A DNA stretch of 64,000 bases from Vibrio sp. S17_S38 (GCF_014694375.1 NZ_JAAUWW010000001.1:1-64000), one strand, 5' to 3'; shown: positions 18,610 through 31,180, numbered from the stretch's first letter. Numbers and translations are program-made. Notes: a model not told the origin generated them from the letters alone.

Positions 18610-18629
18610 TACTGGATAAACATCCAGTA
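18610..18629. promoter_or_regulatory. LexA (SOS) box upstream of ruvA
   Basis: TACTGGAT-AAAC-ATCCAGTA is a 20-base near-perfect palindrome with the CTG-N10-CAG core, and resembles the E. coli ruvA box (CTGGATATCTATCCAG). It lies between ruvC and ruvA, so SOS control would apply to ruvAB but not ruvC. Confidence 0.88.
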
Positions 18630-18652
18630 CATATTGATTTTGAAAGGAGTAT

Positions 18653-19174
18653 TTATCGATAACGGCCACGGCGAGAACTACTAGCTTGGCCAGCTAAAGC
18701 TATGAGGGTTTTGTTGGTATTGGCATGACAAATAGCCACACCTAATGCATCCGCTGCATCCGCCTGTGGTTTAGCGGATAATTTCAACATACTTTGAACC
18801 ATATGCTGTACTTGTTCTTTCGTTGCCGCGCCAGTTCCTACCACGGATTGCTTGATCAAACGCGCCGCATACTCAAATACTGGCAAATCTGCATTGACGG
18901 CAGCGACAATTGCACTGCCCCGAGCCTGCCCAAGCTTAAGCGCTGAATCAGGATTCTTCGCCATAAAGACTTGTTCAATCGCAAACACATCTGGCTGAAA
19001 CTGGGTAATAATCTCAGAAACACCTGCATATATTTGCTTTAAACGACCTGGCAATTCCTTTTCTGACATACGGATACAACCACTGCCCAAATACTGTAGA
19101 TATCGCCCTTCTTGGCGGATCACACCATAGCCAGTGATTCGAGAACCGGGATCAATCCCAAGGATAATTGTCAT
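18653..19174 (-). CDS. ruvC: Holliday junction resolvase RuvC
   Basis: Endonuclease that cuts junctions bound by RuvAB. Starting at [12 protein letters not shown] gives 173 residues, the usual length, with AAGGGA upstream. Acidic active-site residues are in GIDPG (Asp8), AIEQVF, and QADAADALG near the C-terminus. It lies upstream of ruvA, separated by the LexA box. An in-frame upstream ATG would add 22 residues without family support. Confidence 0.97.
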   Translation of the reverse strand: MTIILGIDPGSRITGYGVIRQEGRYLQYLGSGCIRMSEKELPGRLKQIYAGVSEIITQFQPDVFAIEQVFMAKNPDSALKLGQARGSAIVAAVNADLPVFEYAARLIKQSVVGTGAATKEQVQHMVQSMLKLSAKPQADAADALGVAICHANTNKTLIALAGQASSSRRGRYR

Positions 19175-19217
19175 GTATTCCCTTCTTGGCAACCAAGCTG
19201 TATTAAAGTTAAGCAGC

Positions 19218-19262
19218 TTTAAAACAAAACACCTACACACTAATCAATAGAATGTAGGCGTT
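19218..19262 (-). terminator. Terminator after aspS
   Basis: On the minus strand AACGCCTACA and TGTAGGTGTT pair (one G-U) around a 15-base loop and run into TTTTGTTTTAAA, 60 bases past the aspS stop. Confidence 0.7.
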
Positions 19263-19321
19263 GATTAATCAAACCTAGTAGCATTAATACCCATCTTGCT
19301 TGAGTATAATCGTAGGCTTAA

Positions 19322-21103
19322 CTATTTTTCTTCTTTTTTATCTTTTGCGATAGCAACCGCAATTGAAAGCTCTTCAAGCGCCGCTGGATTAGCAAGGCTC
19401 GGTGCATTAGTCAATGGACAAGCCGCGGCCGTTGTTTTAGGAAATGCGATCACATCACGGATATTATCGGTTCCACATAGCAACATAACCAAGCGGTCCA
19501 AACCAAACGCTAAACCTGCATGTGGTGGTGTGCCATATTTAAGTGCGTCTAACAAGAAACCAAATTTCAAGCGTTGCTCTGACTCTTCAATACCAAGTAA
19601 ACCAAACACCGCCGATTGCATCTCCGTATTATGGATACGAACTGAGCCACCGCCAACTTCATAACCATTAATAACCATGTCATAAGCATTTGAATTAGCA
19701 GTCGCAGGATTAGCAAGCAGCTCTTCTGCCGTCATATTTAACGGTGATGTAAATGGATGATGCATCGCATGCAAGTTTCCTTCATCGTCTTGCTCAAACA
19801 TTGGGAAATCAATCACCCAAAGTGGTTTCCATGCATCGCTATCAGTTAACTGTAAGTCATTACCTAATTTAATGCGTAATGCACCCATCGCTTCAGAGAC
19901 TATGTTCGCTTTATCTGCACCAAATAAAATGATGTCACCAGATTGAGCGCCTGTACGCTGTAAAATACCTTTAATCACGTCTTCGTTCAGGAATTTCGCC
20001 ACAGGAGATTGAATGCCTTCCAAGCCAGCATCAAGATCGTTTACCTTCATCCATGCCAAGCCTTTAGCACCATAAATACCAACAAAGCTGCCGTATTCAT
20101 CGATTTGCTTACGAGAAAGTGATGCACCACCAGGAACTCGAATAACGGCTACGCGACCTTTTTCATCGTTTGCTGGGCCAGAAAATACTTTAAACTCAAC
20201 ATCTTTTACTAGATCAGCCACATCTACGAGCTCAAGAGGGTTACGCAGATCTGGTTTATCTGAACCAAAGCGACGAATCGCTTCAGAGAAAGGCATAATT
20301 GGAAAATCACCAAGATCGACATTCAGCAGCTCTTGCCACATATTACGAACCATTGTTTCAGTTACGCCGCGAACTTGTTCTGCTGACATAAACGATGTTT
20401 CGATATCGATTTGAGTAAATTCAGGTTGACGATCAGCACGTAAATCTTCATCACGGAAACATTTTACGATTTGATAATAACGGTCAAAACCAGACATCAT
20501 CAATAATTGTTTAAACAGCTGTGGAGACTGTGGCAATGCGTAAAAACTGCCTTTATGAACACGGCTTGGTACTAAATAGTCACGAGCACCTTCAGGCGTT
20601 GCTTTAGTCAATACTGGTGTTTCAATATCAAGGAATCCATTTTCATCAAGAAAACGACGAACAAAGCTAGAAGCTTTAGCACGCAATTTTATACGGTCAC
20701 TCATTTCAGGGCGACGCAAATCAATATAACGATATTTTAGGCGCTGTTCTTCTGAATTAGTTTGATTGAAATCCAGTGGTAATGGCTCAGAACGATTAAT
20801 GATTTCAAGGCCAGTGGCATAAACTTCGACTTCACCCGTCATCATATCTTTATTGATTTGAGTATCAGGACGCGCACGTACTTCACCAGTCAGCTTTATA
20901 CAAAACTCATTACGCAATTGGTTGGCTTCTGTAAAAATTTCTGTCATATCTGGATCGATGACAACTTGAACAATACCTTCGCGATCACGCATGTCGATGA
21001 AGATAAGACCGCCTAGATCACGGCGGCGATTAACCCAGCCGCAAAGTTCTACAGTTTGTCCCGCAAGGGTTTTGTTCAGGTGACCACAATACTGGGTGCG
21101 CAT
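19322..21103 (-). CDS. aspS: Aspartate-tRNA ligase
   Basis: Class II synthetase that charges tRNA-Asp. 593 residues: N-terminal OB anticodon-binding domain ([26 protein letters not shown]), catalytic core with motif 2 ([18 protein letters not shown]) and motif 3 ([13 protein letters not shown]), and the bacterial GAD insertion domain between them. Transcribed alone, divergent from cmoA. Confidence 0.98.
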   Translation of the reverse strand: MRTQYCGHLNKTLAGQTVELCGWVNRRRDLGGLIFIDMRDREGIVQVVIDPDMTEIFTEANQLRNEFCIKLTGEVRARPDTQINKDMMTGEVEVYATGLEIINRSEPLPLDFNQTNSEEQRLKYRYIDLRRPEMSDRIKLRAKASSFVRRFLDENGFLDIETPVLTKATPEGARDYLVPSRVHKGSFYALPQSPQLFKQLLMMSGFDRYYQIVKCFRDEDLRADRQPEFTQIDIETSFMSAEQVRGVTETMVRNMWQELLNVDLGDFPIMPFSEAIRRFGSDKPDLRNPLELVDVADLVKDVEFKVFSGPANDEKGRVAVIRVPGGASLSRKQIDEYGSFVGIYGAKGLAWMKVNDLDAGLEGIQSPVAKFLNEDVIKGILQRTGAQSGDIILFGADKANIVSEAMGALRIKLGNDLQLTDSDAWKPLWVIDFPMFEQDDEGNLHAMHHPFTSPLNMTAEELLANPATANSNAYDMVINGYEVGGGSVRIHNTEMQSAVFGLLGIEESEQRLKFGFLLDALKYGTPPHAGLAFGLDRLVMLLCGTDNIRDVIAFPKTTAAACPLTNAPSLANPAALEELSIAVAIAKDKKEEK

Positions 21104-22285
<1,182 letters not shown>

Positions 22286-22344
22286 CGACATAAATCAACA
22301 TCCCAAAATATTCATACACTCACTTAATAAAAGAAATAAATTTT

Positions 22345-23316
22345 ATGTTTAATTTTGCTAATTTCTATCAACTAATTGCGCAAGATCCTCGCTTACAGTC
22401 TTGGCTAAATACGTTGCCTCAGCAATTAACGGATTGGCAAAATGCCGAACATGGTGATTTCGAACGCTGGGTGAAAGCTTTAAATAAAATTACTGACCAA
22501 GTACCCGACGAAGTTATTCTCAGTAATGAAGTCCGTATTGACAATAAGCATCCGATCTCGATTGGCGAGCAAAAAAAACTCGAAAGCTTATTGCGCACAT
22601 TTCACCCTTGGCGTAAAGGTCCATACCATATTCACGGGTTAAATATTGATACGGAATGGCGATCCGATTGGAAATGGGATCGAGTTTTACCCCACATTTC
22701 TGATTTAACACATCGCTCTGTATTAGATGTAGGTTGTGGTAATGGTTACCACATGTGGCGCATGCTTGGCGCTGGTGCTCGTATGTGTGTTGGCATCGAT
22801 CCTTCTCATCTATTTCTTATTCAGTTTGAAGCTATTCGTAAACTAATGGGCAATGATCAACGCGCTCATCTTTTACCTTTAGGCATTGAGCAACTTCCAG
22901 AACTGAAAGCATTCGATACTGTTTTTAGTATGGGAGTGCTGTACCATCGCCGATCACCACTTGACCATTTATACCAATTAAAAAATCAATTAGTTTCAGG
23001 TGGTGAGTTAGTTCTTGAAACTTTGGTTATTGATGGTGATGAGAATGCCGTTTTAGTTCCCATTGATCGCTATGCTCAGATGCGTAATGTTTATTTTTTT
23101 CCATCGGCTAAAGCGTTGAAAGTGTGGCTAGAAAAGTGTGGTTTTATTAACGTCAAAATCGTTGATGAAAATATCACATCTGTCGGAGAGCAGCGTACTA
23201 CCGATTGGATGACGCATAATTCATTGCCTGATTATTTAGATCCCAATGACCCAGACAAAACGATTGAAGGCTATCCTGCTCCGCGCCGCGCCGTTTTAAT
23301 TGCAACTAATCCTTAA
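22345..23316 (+). CDS. cmoB: tRNA U34 carboxymethyltransferase
   Basis: Transfers the carboxymethyl group of carboxy-SAM to 5-hydroxyuridine at tRNA position 34, making cmo5U. 323 residues with the conserved [28 protein letters not shown] block (residues about 92-115), SAM motif [15 protein letters not shown] and [13 protein letters not shown]. It follows cmoA in the same direction. Confidence 0.97.
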   Translation: MFNFANFYQLIAQDPRLQSWLNTLPQQLTDWQNAEHGDFERWVKALNKITDQVPDEVILSNEVRIDNKHPISIGEQKKLESLLRTFHPWRKGPYHIHGLNIDTEWRSDWKWDRVLPHISDLTHRSVLDVGCGNGYHMWRMLGAGARMCVGIDPSHLFLIQFEAIRKLMGNDQRAHLLPLGIEQLPELKAFDTVFSMGVLYHRRSPLDHLYQLKNQLVSGGELVLETLVIDGDENAVLVPIDRYAQMRNVYFFPSAKALKVWLEKCGFINVKIVDENITSVGEQRTTDWMTHNSLPDYLDPNDPDKTIEGYPAPRRAVLIATNP

Positions 23317-23458
23317 TTTTATGAATATGGTCACTCAAGCTAAATATTGCATACTTCACGTCAAGATTGAGATAAGCTAAACTTTGACTAACAAGCACTT
23401 AGCATATCAATAATTATCAAACGTTCATCATTACTTAAAAGGTTAACAACTACTTAGT

Positions 23459-24235
23459 ATGTTCAAAAAAATCGCAAGTCTTACACCTTTATTACTGCTT
23501 TCTGGTTGTGCATTAATGAATAGTGATGAGTACTCAAAGAAAACACTTGATGCTATGTCAGAAAGTGAGCAAAAGCTTTCCTCTCAGCTTCAAGAAATCA
23601 ATTTAAATTTAAGCAACCAAACGGATTACATTGAAAGTTTAGAAGCGTCGATTATTAATTTAAGCAATGAAGTGGAAACGCTTAAAAAAAATCAACGCCA
23701 TACAAGAACAACTTCTGCACCGGCAAAAAATGCCTCTCAAAGCACGCCTAACCCTACTTTACTCGCCAGCACAGTTCCTGATTTAAAAGCCGGCATGGTT
23801 GCACTCGGTTCCTTAGAGTATCTTTATATTGATGTAATCAAATCGGAATTTACCGCCCGTATAGATACTGGCGCGACAACCTCCTCGATTAATGCAGCAG
23901 ATATGCAAGAGTTTGATCGTAATGGCAAGCGCTGGGTAAGATTTCATGTTTTAGACGATAATGATCCAGAAGTCAGAAAATGGGTTGAAGCCCCGATTAT
24001 TCGACATGTGAAGATTCGTCAATCAACCGAAGAGAAAAAACTAGAGCGCCGCGCGGTGGTTGAATTGTGGATTAAAATTGGTTCAATACATGAGAAAGCA
24101 CAATTTACACTTGCTGACCGCTCACAGATGGATTACCCAATATTACTAGGTCGAGAGTTCATCCAAGATATTGCAGTTGTGGATGTAAGCCGAAAATTCA
24201 TCCAAAAACCCCAGAACAAGTCGGATATAAAATAG
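23459..24235 (+). CDS. Lipoprotein with retropepsin-like (ATP-dependent zinc protease family) domain
   Basis: 258 residues. A lipobox (LLLLSGC, Cys17) is followed by a short coiled coil (about 25-80), a Ser/Thr/Pro linker, and from about 112 to 250 a retropepsin-like domain with ARIDTGATTSS (catalytic Asp136) and the closing YPILLGREFIQD block. The family is annotated as RimK-associated zinc protease, but the DTGAT motif is that of an aspartyl protease. It heads a cluster with an inactive-transglutaminase membrane protein and an ATP-grasp ligase; together they may make and trim a peptide modification at the envelope (prediction from gene clustering). Confidence 0.85.
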   Translation: MFKKIASLTPLLLLSGCALMNSDEYSKKTLDAMSESEQKLSSQLQEINLNLSNQTDYIESLEASIINLSNEVETLKKNQRHTRTTSAPAKNASQSTPNPTLLASTVPDLKAGMVALGSLEYLYIDVIKSEFTARIDTGATTSSINAADMQEFDRNGKRWVRFHVLDDNDPEVRKWVEAPIIRHVKIRQSTEEKKLERRAVVELWIKIGSIHEKAQFTLADRSQMDYPILLGREFIQDIAVVDVSRKFIQKPQNKSDIK

Positions 24236-24322
24236 ACCGTCATTAAATAATATCAACTAGATATCCATTAAATTAGATATACTAAAACAATAACAATTTA
24301 TAGACAGATTTAAGGAATCATT

Positions 24323-25831
24323 ATGACGTCTAGAGTGCCATTTTATTTTCTCATTGCCATTCTTATTGCAACGGGAATAGCTCTTAGTATCATGCGCCAT
24401 GAAAATTATGGTGTACCTTGGACTCCAGGTGAAACACGCCAGGTTTGGGATGTAGAAGCACGAGTCGAATTCATTGCCTCAGATGGCCCAGTAAAAGTAT
24501 CACTCGCAGCGCCCCATACTCAAAATGGGTTTACGCTAGTTGATGAAAGCGCTTCCTCTTCAGGTTACGGGCTTTCTTATGTCAACACCGATACTGGACG
24601 CCGTGCCGAATGGTCAATCCGCCATGCAAGCGGCCCGCAGACTATTTATTATAAAACCCAGTTTTTAGTTGACCCTCAAGCAAGTGTTTCCACTATCCCA
24701 CCGATTGAAGCAGACCTTATCGAGCCAACCTTTACTGGCCCTCAGCAAGCAGCTGCCACATCAATCTTAGAGCAAGCTTCTGCTCGCTCTTCAGACAATG
24801 GAACATTAACTCGTGAAATCATTAAACAATTTAATGATCCCGATAATCAAAATGCTTCATTACTGCTCGATGATTTTAGTAAAGTGGACGCTATTTCTAA
24901 GCTTTTAGCGACAAATAAAATTTACAGCAAGACGGTCGGTGTAGTTGAAATGGAAGATGGCCGTCGTCGCCAATCTATTATTCCAATGATTGAAGTTTGG
25001 GATGGTAAAGCATGGACACTATTTAACTCAGAAACAAACGTACAAGGCGTCACTGATAACATGCTTATCTGGGACGAGTCTAACGTTTCATTACTAGATG
25101 TGATTGGAGGCAAACAAAGTAAAGTTTACTTTTCTATGCTTTCTCACGATGTATCACCAAATAATGCCACGAAACAAAAAATTGTCGCAGATAACTTACT
25201 CAACTTCTCTATCCATAGCTTACCGCTTGAAGAGCAGTCGATGTTTAAAACTATTATGTTAATCCCAATTGGTGCATTAATCGTTGTTTTCTTACGCGTT
25301 TTAATTGGCTTAAAAACCTCTGGTACTTTTATGCCAGTATTGATTGCGGTTGCGTTTGTACAAACACAATTACTACCCGGCATTGTAGGTTTCTTATTGA
25401 TCGTCGGAACAGGTCTGGTGATTCGAGGCTACTTATCTAAGCTGAATTTACTTCTTGTTTCCCGAATATCCGCGGTGATTATTACGGTAATATTGATCAT
25501 TTCTGTGTTCACTATTGTCGCGTTTAACATCGGCCTAACTCAAGGGCTCACTATTACCTTCTTCCCGATGATTATTTTATCGTGGACCATTGAACGTATG
25601 TCGATTCTTTGGGAAGAAGAAGGTGCGAAGGAAGTCTTAATGCAAGGTGGCGGTTCATTGCTTACTGCAGTGCTCATCTATCTAGCAATGACGAACTCTT
25701 ATGTTCAACATTTCACCTTTAACTTTATTGGTACTCAGTTCATTATCTTGGCCTGTATCCTAGCGCTTGGTAATTACACTGGATACCGCTTACTTGAGCT
25801 AAAAAGATTCAAACCACTTGCGGAGGACTAA
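24323..25831 (+). CDS. Inactive transglutaminase domain fused to seven membrane helices
   Basis: 502 residues: N-terminal signal anchor (about 5-22), a periplasmic region of about 280 residues, then about seven membrane helices from residue 308 to the end. The periplasmic part resembles a transglutaminase fold, but the usual Cys is missing (VDAISKLLATNKI region), as the family name says. It starts 87 bases after the retropepsin gene and ends three bases before the ATP-grasp gene, so the three are co-transcribed. It could present substrate or signal across the membrane; no activity is shown. Confidence 0.87.
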   Translation: MTSRVPFYFLIAILIATGIALSIMRHENYGVPWTPGETRQVWDVEARVEFIASDGPVKVSLAAPHTQNGFTLVDESASSSGYGLSYVNTDTGRRAEWSIRHASGPQTIYYKTQFLVDPQASVSTIPPIEADLIEPTFTGPQQAAATSILEQASARSSDNGTLTREIIKQFNDPDNQNASLLLDDFSKVDAISKLLATNKIYSKTVGVVEMEDGRRRQSIIPMIEVWDGKAWTLFNSETNVQGVTDNMLIWDESNVSLLDVIGGKQSKVYFSMLSHDVSPNNATKQKIVADNLLNFSIHSLPLEEQSMFKTIMLIPIGALIVVFLRVLIGLKTSGTFMPVLIAVAFVQTQLLPGIVGFLLIVGTGLVIRGYLSKLNLLLVSRISAVIITVILIISVFTIVAFNIGLTQGLTITFFPMIILSWTIERMSILWEEEGAKEVLMQGGGSLLTAVLIYLAMTNSYVQHFTFNFIGTQFIILACILALGNYTGYRLLELKRFKPLAED

Positions 25832-25834
25832 GCC

Positions 25835-26806
25835 ATGTTTTCAATGTTTACTTCACCGCAAAAGTTAAATGCAAAAGGCATCATGGGTATGAATAAACGT
25901 AATAGCGCCTTTATTAGTCGTTATAATGATCGTTCTAAATACCCTTTAGTTGATGACAAGCTAAAAACCAAAATAATTGCCCAGCAACATGGTGCAACCG
26001 TGCCTAAACTGATTGGTGTGATTGCTCAACAAGCTGAAGTAAAAAGAATTCATGCCATGGTGAAAGATTGGCCTGGGTTTGTAATTAAACCAGCACAAGG
26101 CTCTGGTGGAAAAGGCATTCTTGTTGTCATTTCACATAAAGATGGGGTTTATATAAAGCCATCTGGTCACGCCATTAATGAGCAAGACGTTGAGCGTCAT
26201 ATCAGTAATGCTCTCGCCGGGTTATTTTCACTTGGTGGTAAAAATGATGTTGCAGTCGTAGAGAACTTAATCAAATTTGATGATGTTTCTTTCGATGGTT
26301 TTAGTTATGAAGGTGTGCCTGATATTCGAGTAATCGTATTTAAAGGCTACCCGGTTATGGCGATGATGCGTTGTTCAACAGCAGCGTCTGATGGTAAAGC
26401 GAACTTACACCAAGGCGCAGTTGGCGTGGGTCTGGATATTGCGACAGGTCGTGCAGTTCGTGCGGTTCAATTTGACCACCCTATTTCTCATCACCCAGAT
26501 ACCGATAAACCACTGAATCAGTTAGTTGTCCCAAATTGGGAAAAACTACTCACTCTAGCATCAAGCGCGTGGGAGATGACTGGATTAGGGTATATGGGAA
26601 CTGACATGGTGCTCGATAAAGAAGAAGGCCCAATGGTACTCGAATTAAATGCTCGCCCTGGGCTTGCTATTCAGATCGCCAATGGCGCAGGTCTTCTGCC
26701 TCGCTTACATCATATTGAAAACTTGGGTGTTCCATTAGAGTATCCAAAACCTGCTGAGCGTGTTGCTTATGCTGCAAAGCATTTTTCAGCAAAACCACAA
26801 TTCTAA
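25835..26806 (+). CDS. RimK-like ATP-grasp ligase (alpha-L-glutamate ligase homologue)
   Basis: 323 residues, soluble. The ATP-grasp fold shows FVIKPAQGSGGKGILVV (phosphate-binding loop) and VLELNARPGLAIQIAN near the C-terminus (Mg-binding Glu and Asn). It should join an amino acid or peptide to a carboxylate. Its constant partners are the two genes upstream, and the gap to the membrane protein is only three bases. Substrate unknown. It differs from true RimK, which adds Glu to ribosomal protein S6, in having extra N-terminal sequence and this membrane partner. Confidence 0.85.
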   Translation: MFSMFTSPQKLNAKGIMGMNKRNSAFISRYNDRSKYPLVDDKLKTKIIAQQHGATVPKLIGVIAQQAEVKRIHAMVKDWPGFVIKPAQGSGGKGILVVISHKDGVYIKPSGHAINEQDVERHISNALAGLFSLGGKNDVAVVENLIKFDDVSFDGFSYEGVPDIRVIVFKGYPVMAMMRCSTAASDGKANLHQGAVGVGLDIATGRAVRAVQFDHPISHHPDTDKPLNQLVVPNWEKLLTLASSAWEMTGLGYMGTDMVLDKEEGPMVLELNARPGLAIQIANGAGLLPRLHHIENLGVPLEYPKPAERVAYAAKHFSAKPQF

Positions 26807-26835
26807 AGCAGAATAAGATCCAAAGCTTAAACCTA

Positions 26836-26863
26836 AAAAACCGCAGATTGATCTGCGGTTTTT
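26836..26863. terminator. Bidirectional terminator between the ATP-grasp gene and tdk
   Basis: AAAAACCGCAGAT and ATCTGCGGTTTTT are exact complements with a very short centre; T-runs on both strands serve both converging genes. Confidence 0.85.
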
Positions 26864-26885
26864 ATGCCTACGACACAGTGTTTAC

Positions 26886-27464
26886 CTATTTTCCTAACGC
26901 TTCTTTATAATGCACTCGGCAAACCGATTCGTAACGATCATTACCACCAATGGCTACTTGATCACCTTCTGCAATCGCCCTACCACTTTCATCCAACCGC
27001 ACCACCATATTGGCTTTACGGCCACAATGACAAATCGTCTTAAGTTCAATCAGCTTATCAGCCCACGCCAATAAATATTGGCTACCTTCAAAAAGCTCGC
27101 CTAAAAAATCGCTGCGTAAACCATAACAAAGAACAGGCACATGTAACTTATCGACAACTTCGGTTAATTGGTAAACTTGTTGTTTTGACAAAAATTGGCA
27201 TTCATCAATCATAATGCAATGAATTTTTTCATCTTGATATAAGGTATTAATCGCATCAAACATATCGGTTGCTGAATTATATAAATGCGCATCAGACTGT
27301 AGACCAATACGTGAACTGACGATTCCAACACCATTTCGATTGTCTATTTCAGCTGTGAAAATCACCGCATTCATACCACGTTCACGATAGTTAAAAGAAG
27401 ATTGGAGTAAAGTAGTCGACTTACCCGCATTCATTGCCGAGTAGTAAAAATACATCTGAGCCAC
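26886..27464 (-). CDS. tdk: Thymidine kinase
   Basis: Phosphorylates thymidine in salvage. 192 residues with P-loop [12 protein letters not shown], the MIDECQFL Walker B region, FLGELFEGS and two zinc-binding Cys pairs (CHCGRKA and the C-terminal CRVHY region). Type II bacterial kinase of normal length. Confidence 0.97.
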   Translation of the reverse strand: MAQMYFYYSAMNAGKSTTLLQSSFNYRERGMNAVIFTAEIDNRNGVGIVSSRIGLQSDAHLYNSATDMFDAINTLYQDEKIHCIMIDECQFLSKQQVYQLTEVVDKLHVPVLCYGLRSDFLGELFEGSQYLLAWADKLIELKTICHCGRKANMVVRLDESGRAIAEGDQVAIGGNDRYESVCRVHYKEALGK

Positions 27465-27509
27465 GAAAAATACCTATGTAATATTTAAAGTTATTATTAA
27501 AATATAGCG

Positions 27510-27541
27510 TTATAAAAAAGGCTGGTTAATGACCAGCCTTT
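27510..27541 (-). terminator. Terminator after cysS
   Basis: On the minus strand AAGGCTGGT and ACCAGCCTT pair around a five-base loop and run into TTTTTATAAC. Confidence 0.8.
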
Positions 27542-27560
27542 CATTCAAAAACATATAAAA

Positions 27561-28943
27561 TTACTTACGACGCCAAGTTGTCCCTTCTGATCCATCTTCC
27601 AACTCAATGCCTAATTCATTTAATTTATCACGAGCAAGATCGGCATTAGCCCAATCTTTAGATGCACGAGAATCATTACGCAGTTTAATCAAAGCCTCAA
27701 TTTCAGCGGTTTCATCATCTGAACTCGACTCGCCTTGTAAAAAGCTTTCTGGTATTTGATGTAAGATACCAATCACATCGGCTAACTCACGCATTAATGC
27801 ACCCAATGCGGAAGCTTTTGACATATCAATTGTCTTTAAGCGATTAATTTCACGCGCCATATCAAACAACACCGAATAAGCTTCTGGCGTATTGAAGTCA
27901 TCGTTCATTGCCGCGCTAAAACGAGCGACAAACTCTTCGCCACCAGCAGGAGCAACCGAGAAATCCAATCCACGTAGAGAGGTGTATAAACGCTCAAGGG
28001 AAGCACGCGCTTGGTTAAGGTTATCTTCGCTGTAATTTAATTGGCTACGATAATGTCCAGACATAAGAAAGTAGCGCACAGTTTCAGAGTCATAATGCTT
28101 TAATACATCACGAATAGTGAAAAAATTACCTAATGATTTCGACATCTTCTCACGGTCAATCATTACCATACCACTATGCATCCACGTATTCACATATGGG
28201 GTGTCATGTGCACAGCACGATTGTGCAATTTCATTTTCATGATGAGGAAATTGTAGATCAGAGCCTCCACCATGAATATCAAAGTGATTACCTAAGATAG
28301 ATGAGTTCATGGCTGAACACTCAATATGCCAACCAGGACGACCTGGCCCCCAAGGTGATTCCCACGTTGGTTCGCCTGGTTTCGACATTTTCCAAACCAC
28401 AAAGTCCATTGGGCTTCGTTTCGCACTTTCAATATCGACACGCGCACCAGCTTGAAGCTGCTCAAGATCTTGCCCTGATAGTTTTCCATATTGTTCGAAT
28501 TTTTTCACTTCGAACATAACATCACCATTACTCGCTACATAAGCAAAACCACGCTCAATCAGCTTTTCAACTAATTCGATGATCTCTTTAATGTAATGCG
28601 TTGCACGTGGCTCAACATCCGGTCTCTTAATATTCAGAGCATCAAAGTCTGTATACATCTCACCAATTAAGCGCTCGGTTAAAACGTCGCAGCTTTCATT
28701 ATTTTCAGCGGCGCGCTTAATGATTTTATCGTCGATATCGGTAATATTGCGGACAAAATTTAGGTCATATCCCAAGAAGCGCAAATAACGAGAAATAACA
28801 TCAAAAGACACAAAAGTACGCCCATGGCCAATATGACAAAGATCATAAATAGTTACCCCACAAACATACATGCCAATTTTTCCAGCATGAATGGGTTTGA
28901 ATTCCTCTTTCTGTCGGGTCAATGTGTTATATATTTTTAACAT
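27561..28943 (-). CDS. cysS: Cysteine-tRNA ligase
   Basis: Class I synthetase charging tRNA-Cys. 460 residues with the HIGH motif (CHIGHGRTF), zinc ligands including [16 protein letters not shown] and the HHENEIAQS region, and the KMSKS loop ([10 protein letters not shown]). Divergent from ppiB. Confidence 0.98.
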   Translation of the reverse strand: MLKIYNTLTRQKEEFKPIHAGKIGMYVCGVTIYDLCHIGHGRTFVSFDVISRYLRFLGYDLNFVRNITDIDDKIIKRAAENNESCDVLTERLIGEMYTDFDALNIKRPDVEPRATHYIKEIIELVEKLIERGFAYVASNGDVMFEVKKFEQYGKLSGQDLEQLQAGARVDIESAKRSPMDFVVWKMSKPGEPTWESPWGPGRPGWHIECSAMNSSILGNHFDIHGGGSDLQFPHHENEIAQSCCAHDTPYVNTWMHSGMVMIDREKMSKSLGNFFTIRDVLKHYDSETVRYFLMSGHYRSQLNYSEDNLNQARASLERLYTSLRGLDFSVAPAGGEEFVARFSAAMNDDFNTPEAYSVLFDMAREINRLKTIDMSKASALGALMRELADVIGILHQIPESFLQGESSSDDETAEIEALIKLRNDSRASKDWANADLARDKLNELGIELEDGSEGTTWRRK

Positions 28944-29166
28944 GATCTCTATCTATTCGTTGGGGAAACATTCGAATCCTTAATTATACCCAAAGCGAAA
29001 AGTAAGTCGATAACCATGCATAGTTTCATGCCCTTATCTGCCGTTTTATTAAGCATTCATCTGAGCAAATATTCATCTCGCAAGTCTTACGGTTGCTTTC
29101 ACTTAAACTTACTATAAAATCACCCCATCTAAACCTTATTAAACTCAATATAGAAAGGACTACATC

Positions 29167-29661
29167 ATGATCATCCTTCATACTAATTTCGGTGATATCA
29201 AGATCCAACTTAACGAAGAAAAAGCACCATTAACCAGCGCTAACTTCTTACAATATTGTCAAGATGGTTTCTACGACAATACTCTTTTTCACCGCGTTAT
29301 TGATGGATTCATGGTTCAAGGTGGTGGCATGACATCAGGCCTTAAAGAGAAGACCACTCGTGCAACGATTCAAAATGAAGCAAACAATGGCCTAAGTAAT
29401 AAAACAGGTACATTAGCAATGGCACGTACTATGGAGCCGCATTCAGCGAGTTCACAATTTTTCATTAACGTGAATGATAATACGTTCCTTGATTTTAAAT
29501 CTGAATCAATGAATGGCTGGGGCTACTGTGTATTTGCTGAAGTAGTTGAAGGTATGGATATTGTAGAAAAAATCAAAAATGTAAACACTGGTTCTTACGG
29601 TATGCATCAAGATGTTCCGCTAGAAGACGTGCTGATCACTGGTACAACAATCGAAGCGTAA
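29167..29661 (+). CDS. ppiB: Peptidyl-prolyl cis-trans isomerase B (cyclophilin)
   Basis: Cytoplasmic cyclophilin that speeds proline isomerisation in folding. 164 residues without a signal peptide; the active-site signature [13 protein letters not shown] and the [11 protein letters not shown] block are present. AGAAAGGA precedes the ATG. Shares its promoter region with cysS. Confidence 0.97.
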   Translation: MIILHTNFGDIKIQLNEEKAPLTSANFLQYCQDGFYDNTLFHRVIDGFMVQGGGMTSGLKEKTTRATIQNEANNGLSNKTGTLAMARTMEPHSASSQFFINVNDNTFLDFKSESMNGWGYCVFAEVVEGMDIVEKIKNVNTGSYGMHQDVPLEDVLITGTTIEA

Positions 29662-29676
29662 TCCTTCGGTGTTAAC

Positions 29677-29710
29677 AAATAAAAGGGAGACAGCGTTCTC
29701 CTTTTTATTT
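29677..29710 (+). terminator. Terminator between ppiB and lpxH
   Basis: A 14-base stem with one G-U (AAATAAAAGGGAGA with its partner ending TTTTTATTT) around a six-base loop, 16 bases past the ppiB stop. Confidence 0.75.
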
Positions 29711-29799
29711 GCCTCGCATTACTATTGTTTATCTTTTACTTCTTTTGCCCTACCCTAGTAATTACTCAAGTCCTTCCTCTAAATGATGATCACAACCTA

Positions 29800-30534
29800 A
29801 TGACAACGCTTTTTATTGCAGACTTACATCTTTCACCTCTTCGACCAGATATCACGGCTTGCTTCCTGCACTTTATGCAAACCGAAGCGCCACAAGCCAA
29901 GTCTTTATATGTTTTAGGCGATTTATTTGAATTTTGGATTGGTGATGATGAGGATTCTTCATTTAGCAAAACCATTAAAGAGGCTTTTTCGACATTAACT
30001 CAACAAGGTGTCAATTGTTACTTCATTCAAGGAAATAGAGACTTCTTACTCGGGAAAGAATTTTGCCGACAAACTGGAATCACATTGTTGGATGACGTCT
30101 GTATGATTGATCTTTATGGAACACCAACGGTTATTTTACATGGTGATACCTTATGTACATTGGATGAAAACTATCAAAATTTCAGGACTAAAGTTCATCA
30201 ACCTTGGCTGCAATTCTTATTTAAACGTATTCCATTATTTATTCGTCAAAAGATTGTGTCTCATGTTCAAAATAAAGCTAAGCAAGTCAAACAGACCAAG
30301 CAAATGAATATTATGGATGTCACGCCAAGTGAAGTGGTACGAGTTCTAGAGTCTTATCATGTCACTCAAATGATCCATGGGCATACTCACCGCCCTTTTG
30401 TTCATAGTCTTGAAACTAGTGATGGCACTGCCACTCGTATTGTATTAGGTGATTGGTATGAACAAGGTTCTGTTTTAGTTTGTACACCAGAATCAACGTC
30501 ATTACAAACACGTCAATTTATTAGCAATAAATGA
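29800..30534 (+). CDS. lpxH: UDP-2,3-diacylglucosamine diphosphatase
   Basis: Cleaves UDP-diacylglucosamine to lipid X in lipid A synthesis, at the inner face of the membrane. Starting at [12 protein letters not shown] gives 244 residues, the family length. Metallophosphoesterase motifs: [25 protein letters not shown] and HGHTHRPF. The ribosome site is weak; an in-frame upstream ATG/hydrophobic extension has no family support. Confidence 0.95.
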   Translation: MTTLFIADLHLSPLRPDITACFLHFMQTEAPQAKSLYVLGDLFEFWIGDDEDSSFSKTIKEAFSTLTQQGVNCYFIQGNRDFLLGKEFCRQTGITLLDDVCMIDLYGTPTVILHGDTLCTLDENYQNFRTKVHQPWLQFLFKRIPLFIRQKIVSHVQNKAKQVKQTKQMNIMDVTPSEVVRVLESYHVTQMIHGHTHRPFVHSLETSDGTATRIVLGDWYEQGSVLVCTPESTSLQTRQFISNK

Positions 30535-30573
30535 CCTCACCGTCGTAAGTAGACCTAAAAGAAGAGATATTCT

Positions 30574-31068
30574 ATGCTTTGCACTTGTTGTAGTAACCTT
30601 ACCTATTCACAATGCTGTCAGCCTATTCATAACGATCGCAAGCAAGCACAGAAGCCAGAACAACTCATGCGTGCACGTTACTCTGCACATGCTCTAAAGC
30701 TGGTTGATTTTGTTATAGAAACTTACCACTCATCTTGTCATGCAGAAGAACAACGTACGGCGATTATTGATTCGATTGAAAGCCGATGGTGTCGGTTAGA
30801 CGTGTTAAACACTAGCGCCGTTGAAAACGATCAGGGCTATGTAGAATTTAAAGCTTATTTCAAAGAGGATGAACAAGAGTTCTGTTTACATGAACATTCT
30901 CGTTTTGTGAAAGAAGATGGACTTTGGACATACATTGATGGTTTTATGCCACCAGAACCAACACTCACTGATCCTAGACTTACTCAAACCATCCAAAGCT
31001 TAAAAATTGGTCGTAATGACCCTTGTATTTGTGGAAGTGGCAAAAAATTCAAAAAGTGTTGTGGCTAA
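30574..31068 (+). CDS. YchJ-family protein with SEC-C zinc motifs
   Basis: 164 residues. An N-terminal [13 protein letters not shown] cluster and a C-terminal SEC-C motif ([15 protein letters not shown]) flank an NTF2-like core with [11 protein letters not shown], as in E. coli YchJ. Zinc binding is expected; the biological role is not established. It follows lpxH by 39 bases and may share its transcript. Confidence 0.88.
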   Translation: MLCTCCSNLTYSQCCQPIHNDRKQAQKPEQLMRARYSAHALKLVDFVIETYHSSCHAEEQRTAIIDSIESRWCRLDVLNTSAVENDQGYVEFKAYFKEDEQEFCLHEHSRFVKEDGLWTYIDGFMPPEPTLTDPRLTQTIQSLKIGRNDPCICGSGKKFKKCCG

Positions 31069-31138
31069 AAAACCAAATATACTGATACAAGATACACCTT
31101 AAATAATTTGAATATCATCAAGATGATAAATAAAACGA

Positions 31139-31180
31139 ACATAAAATAAAAAGCCCAATATCTGATTTGATATTGGACTT
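31139..31180 (-). terminator. Terminator of the efflux operon
   Basis: On the minus strand AAGTCCAATATC and GATATTGGGCTT pair (one G-U) around a six-base loop, followed by TTTTATTTTATG. Confidence 0.78.
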
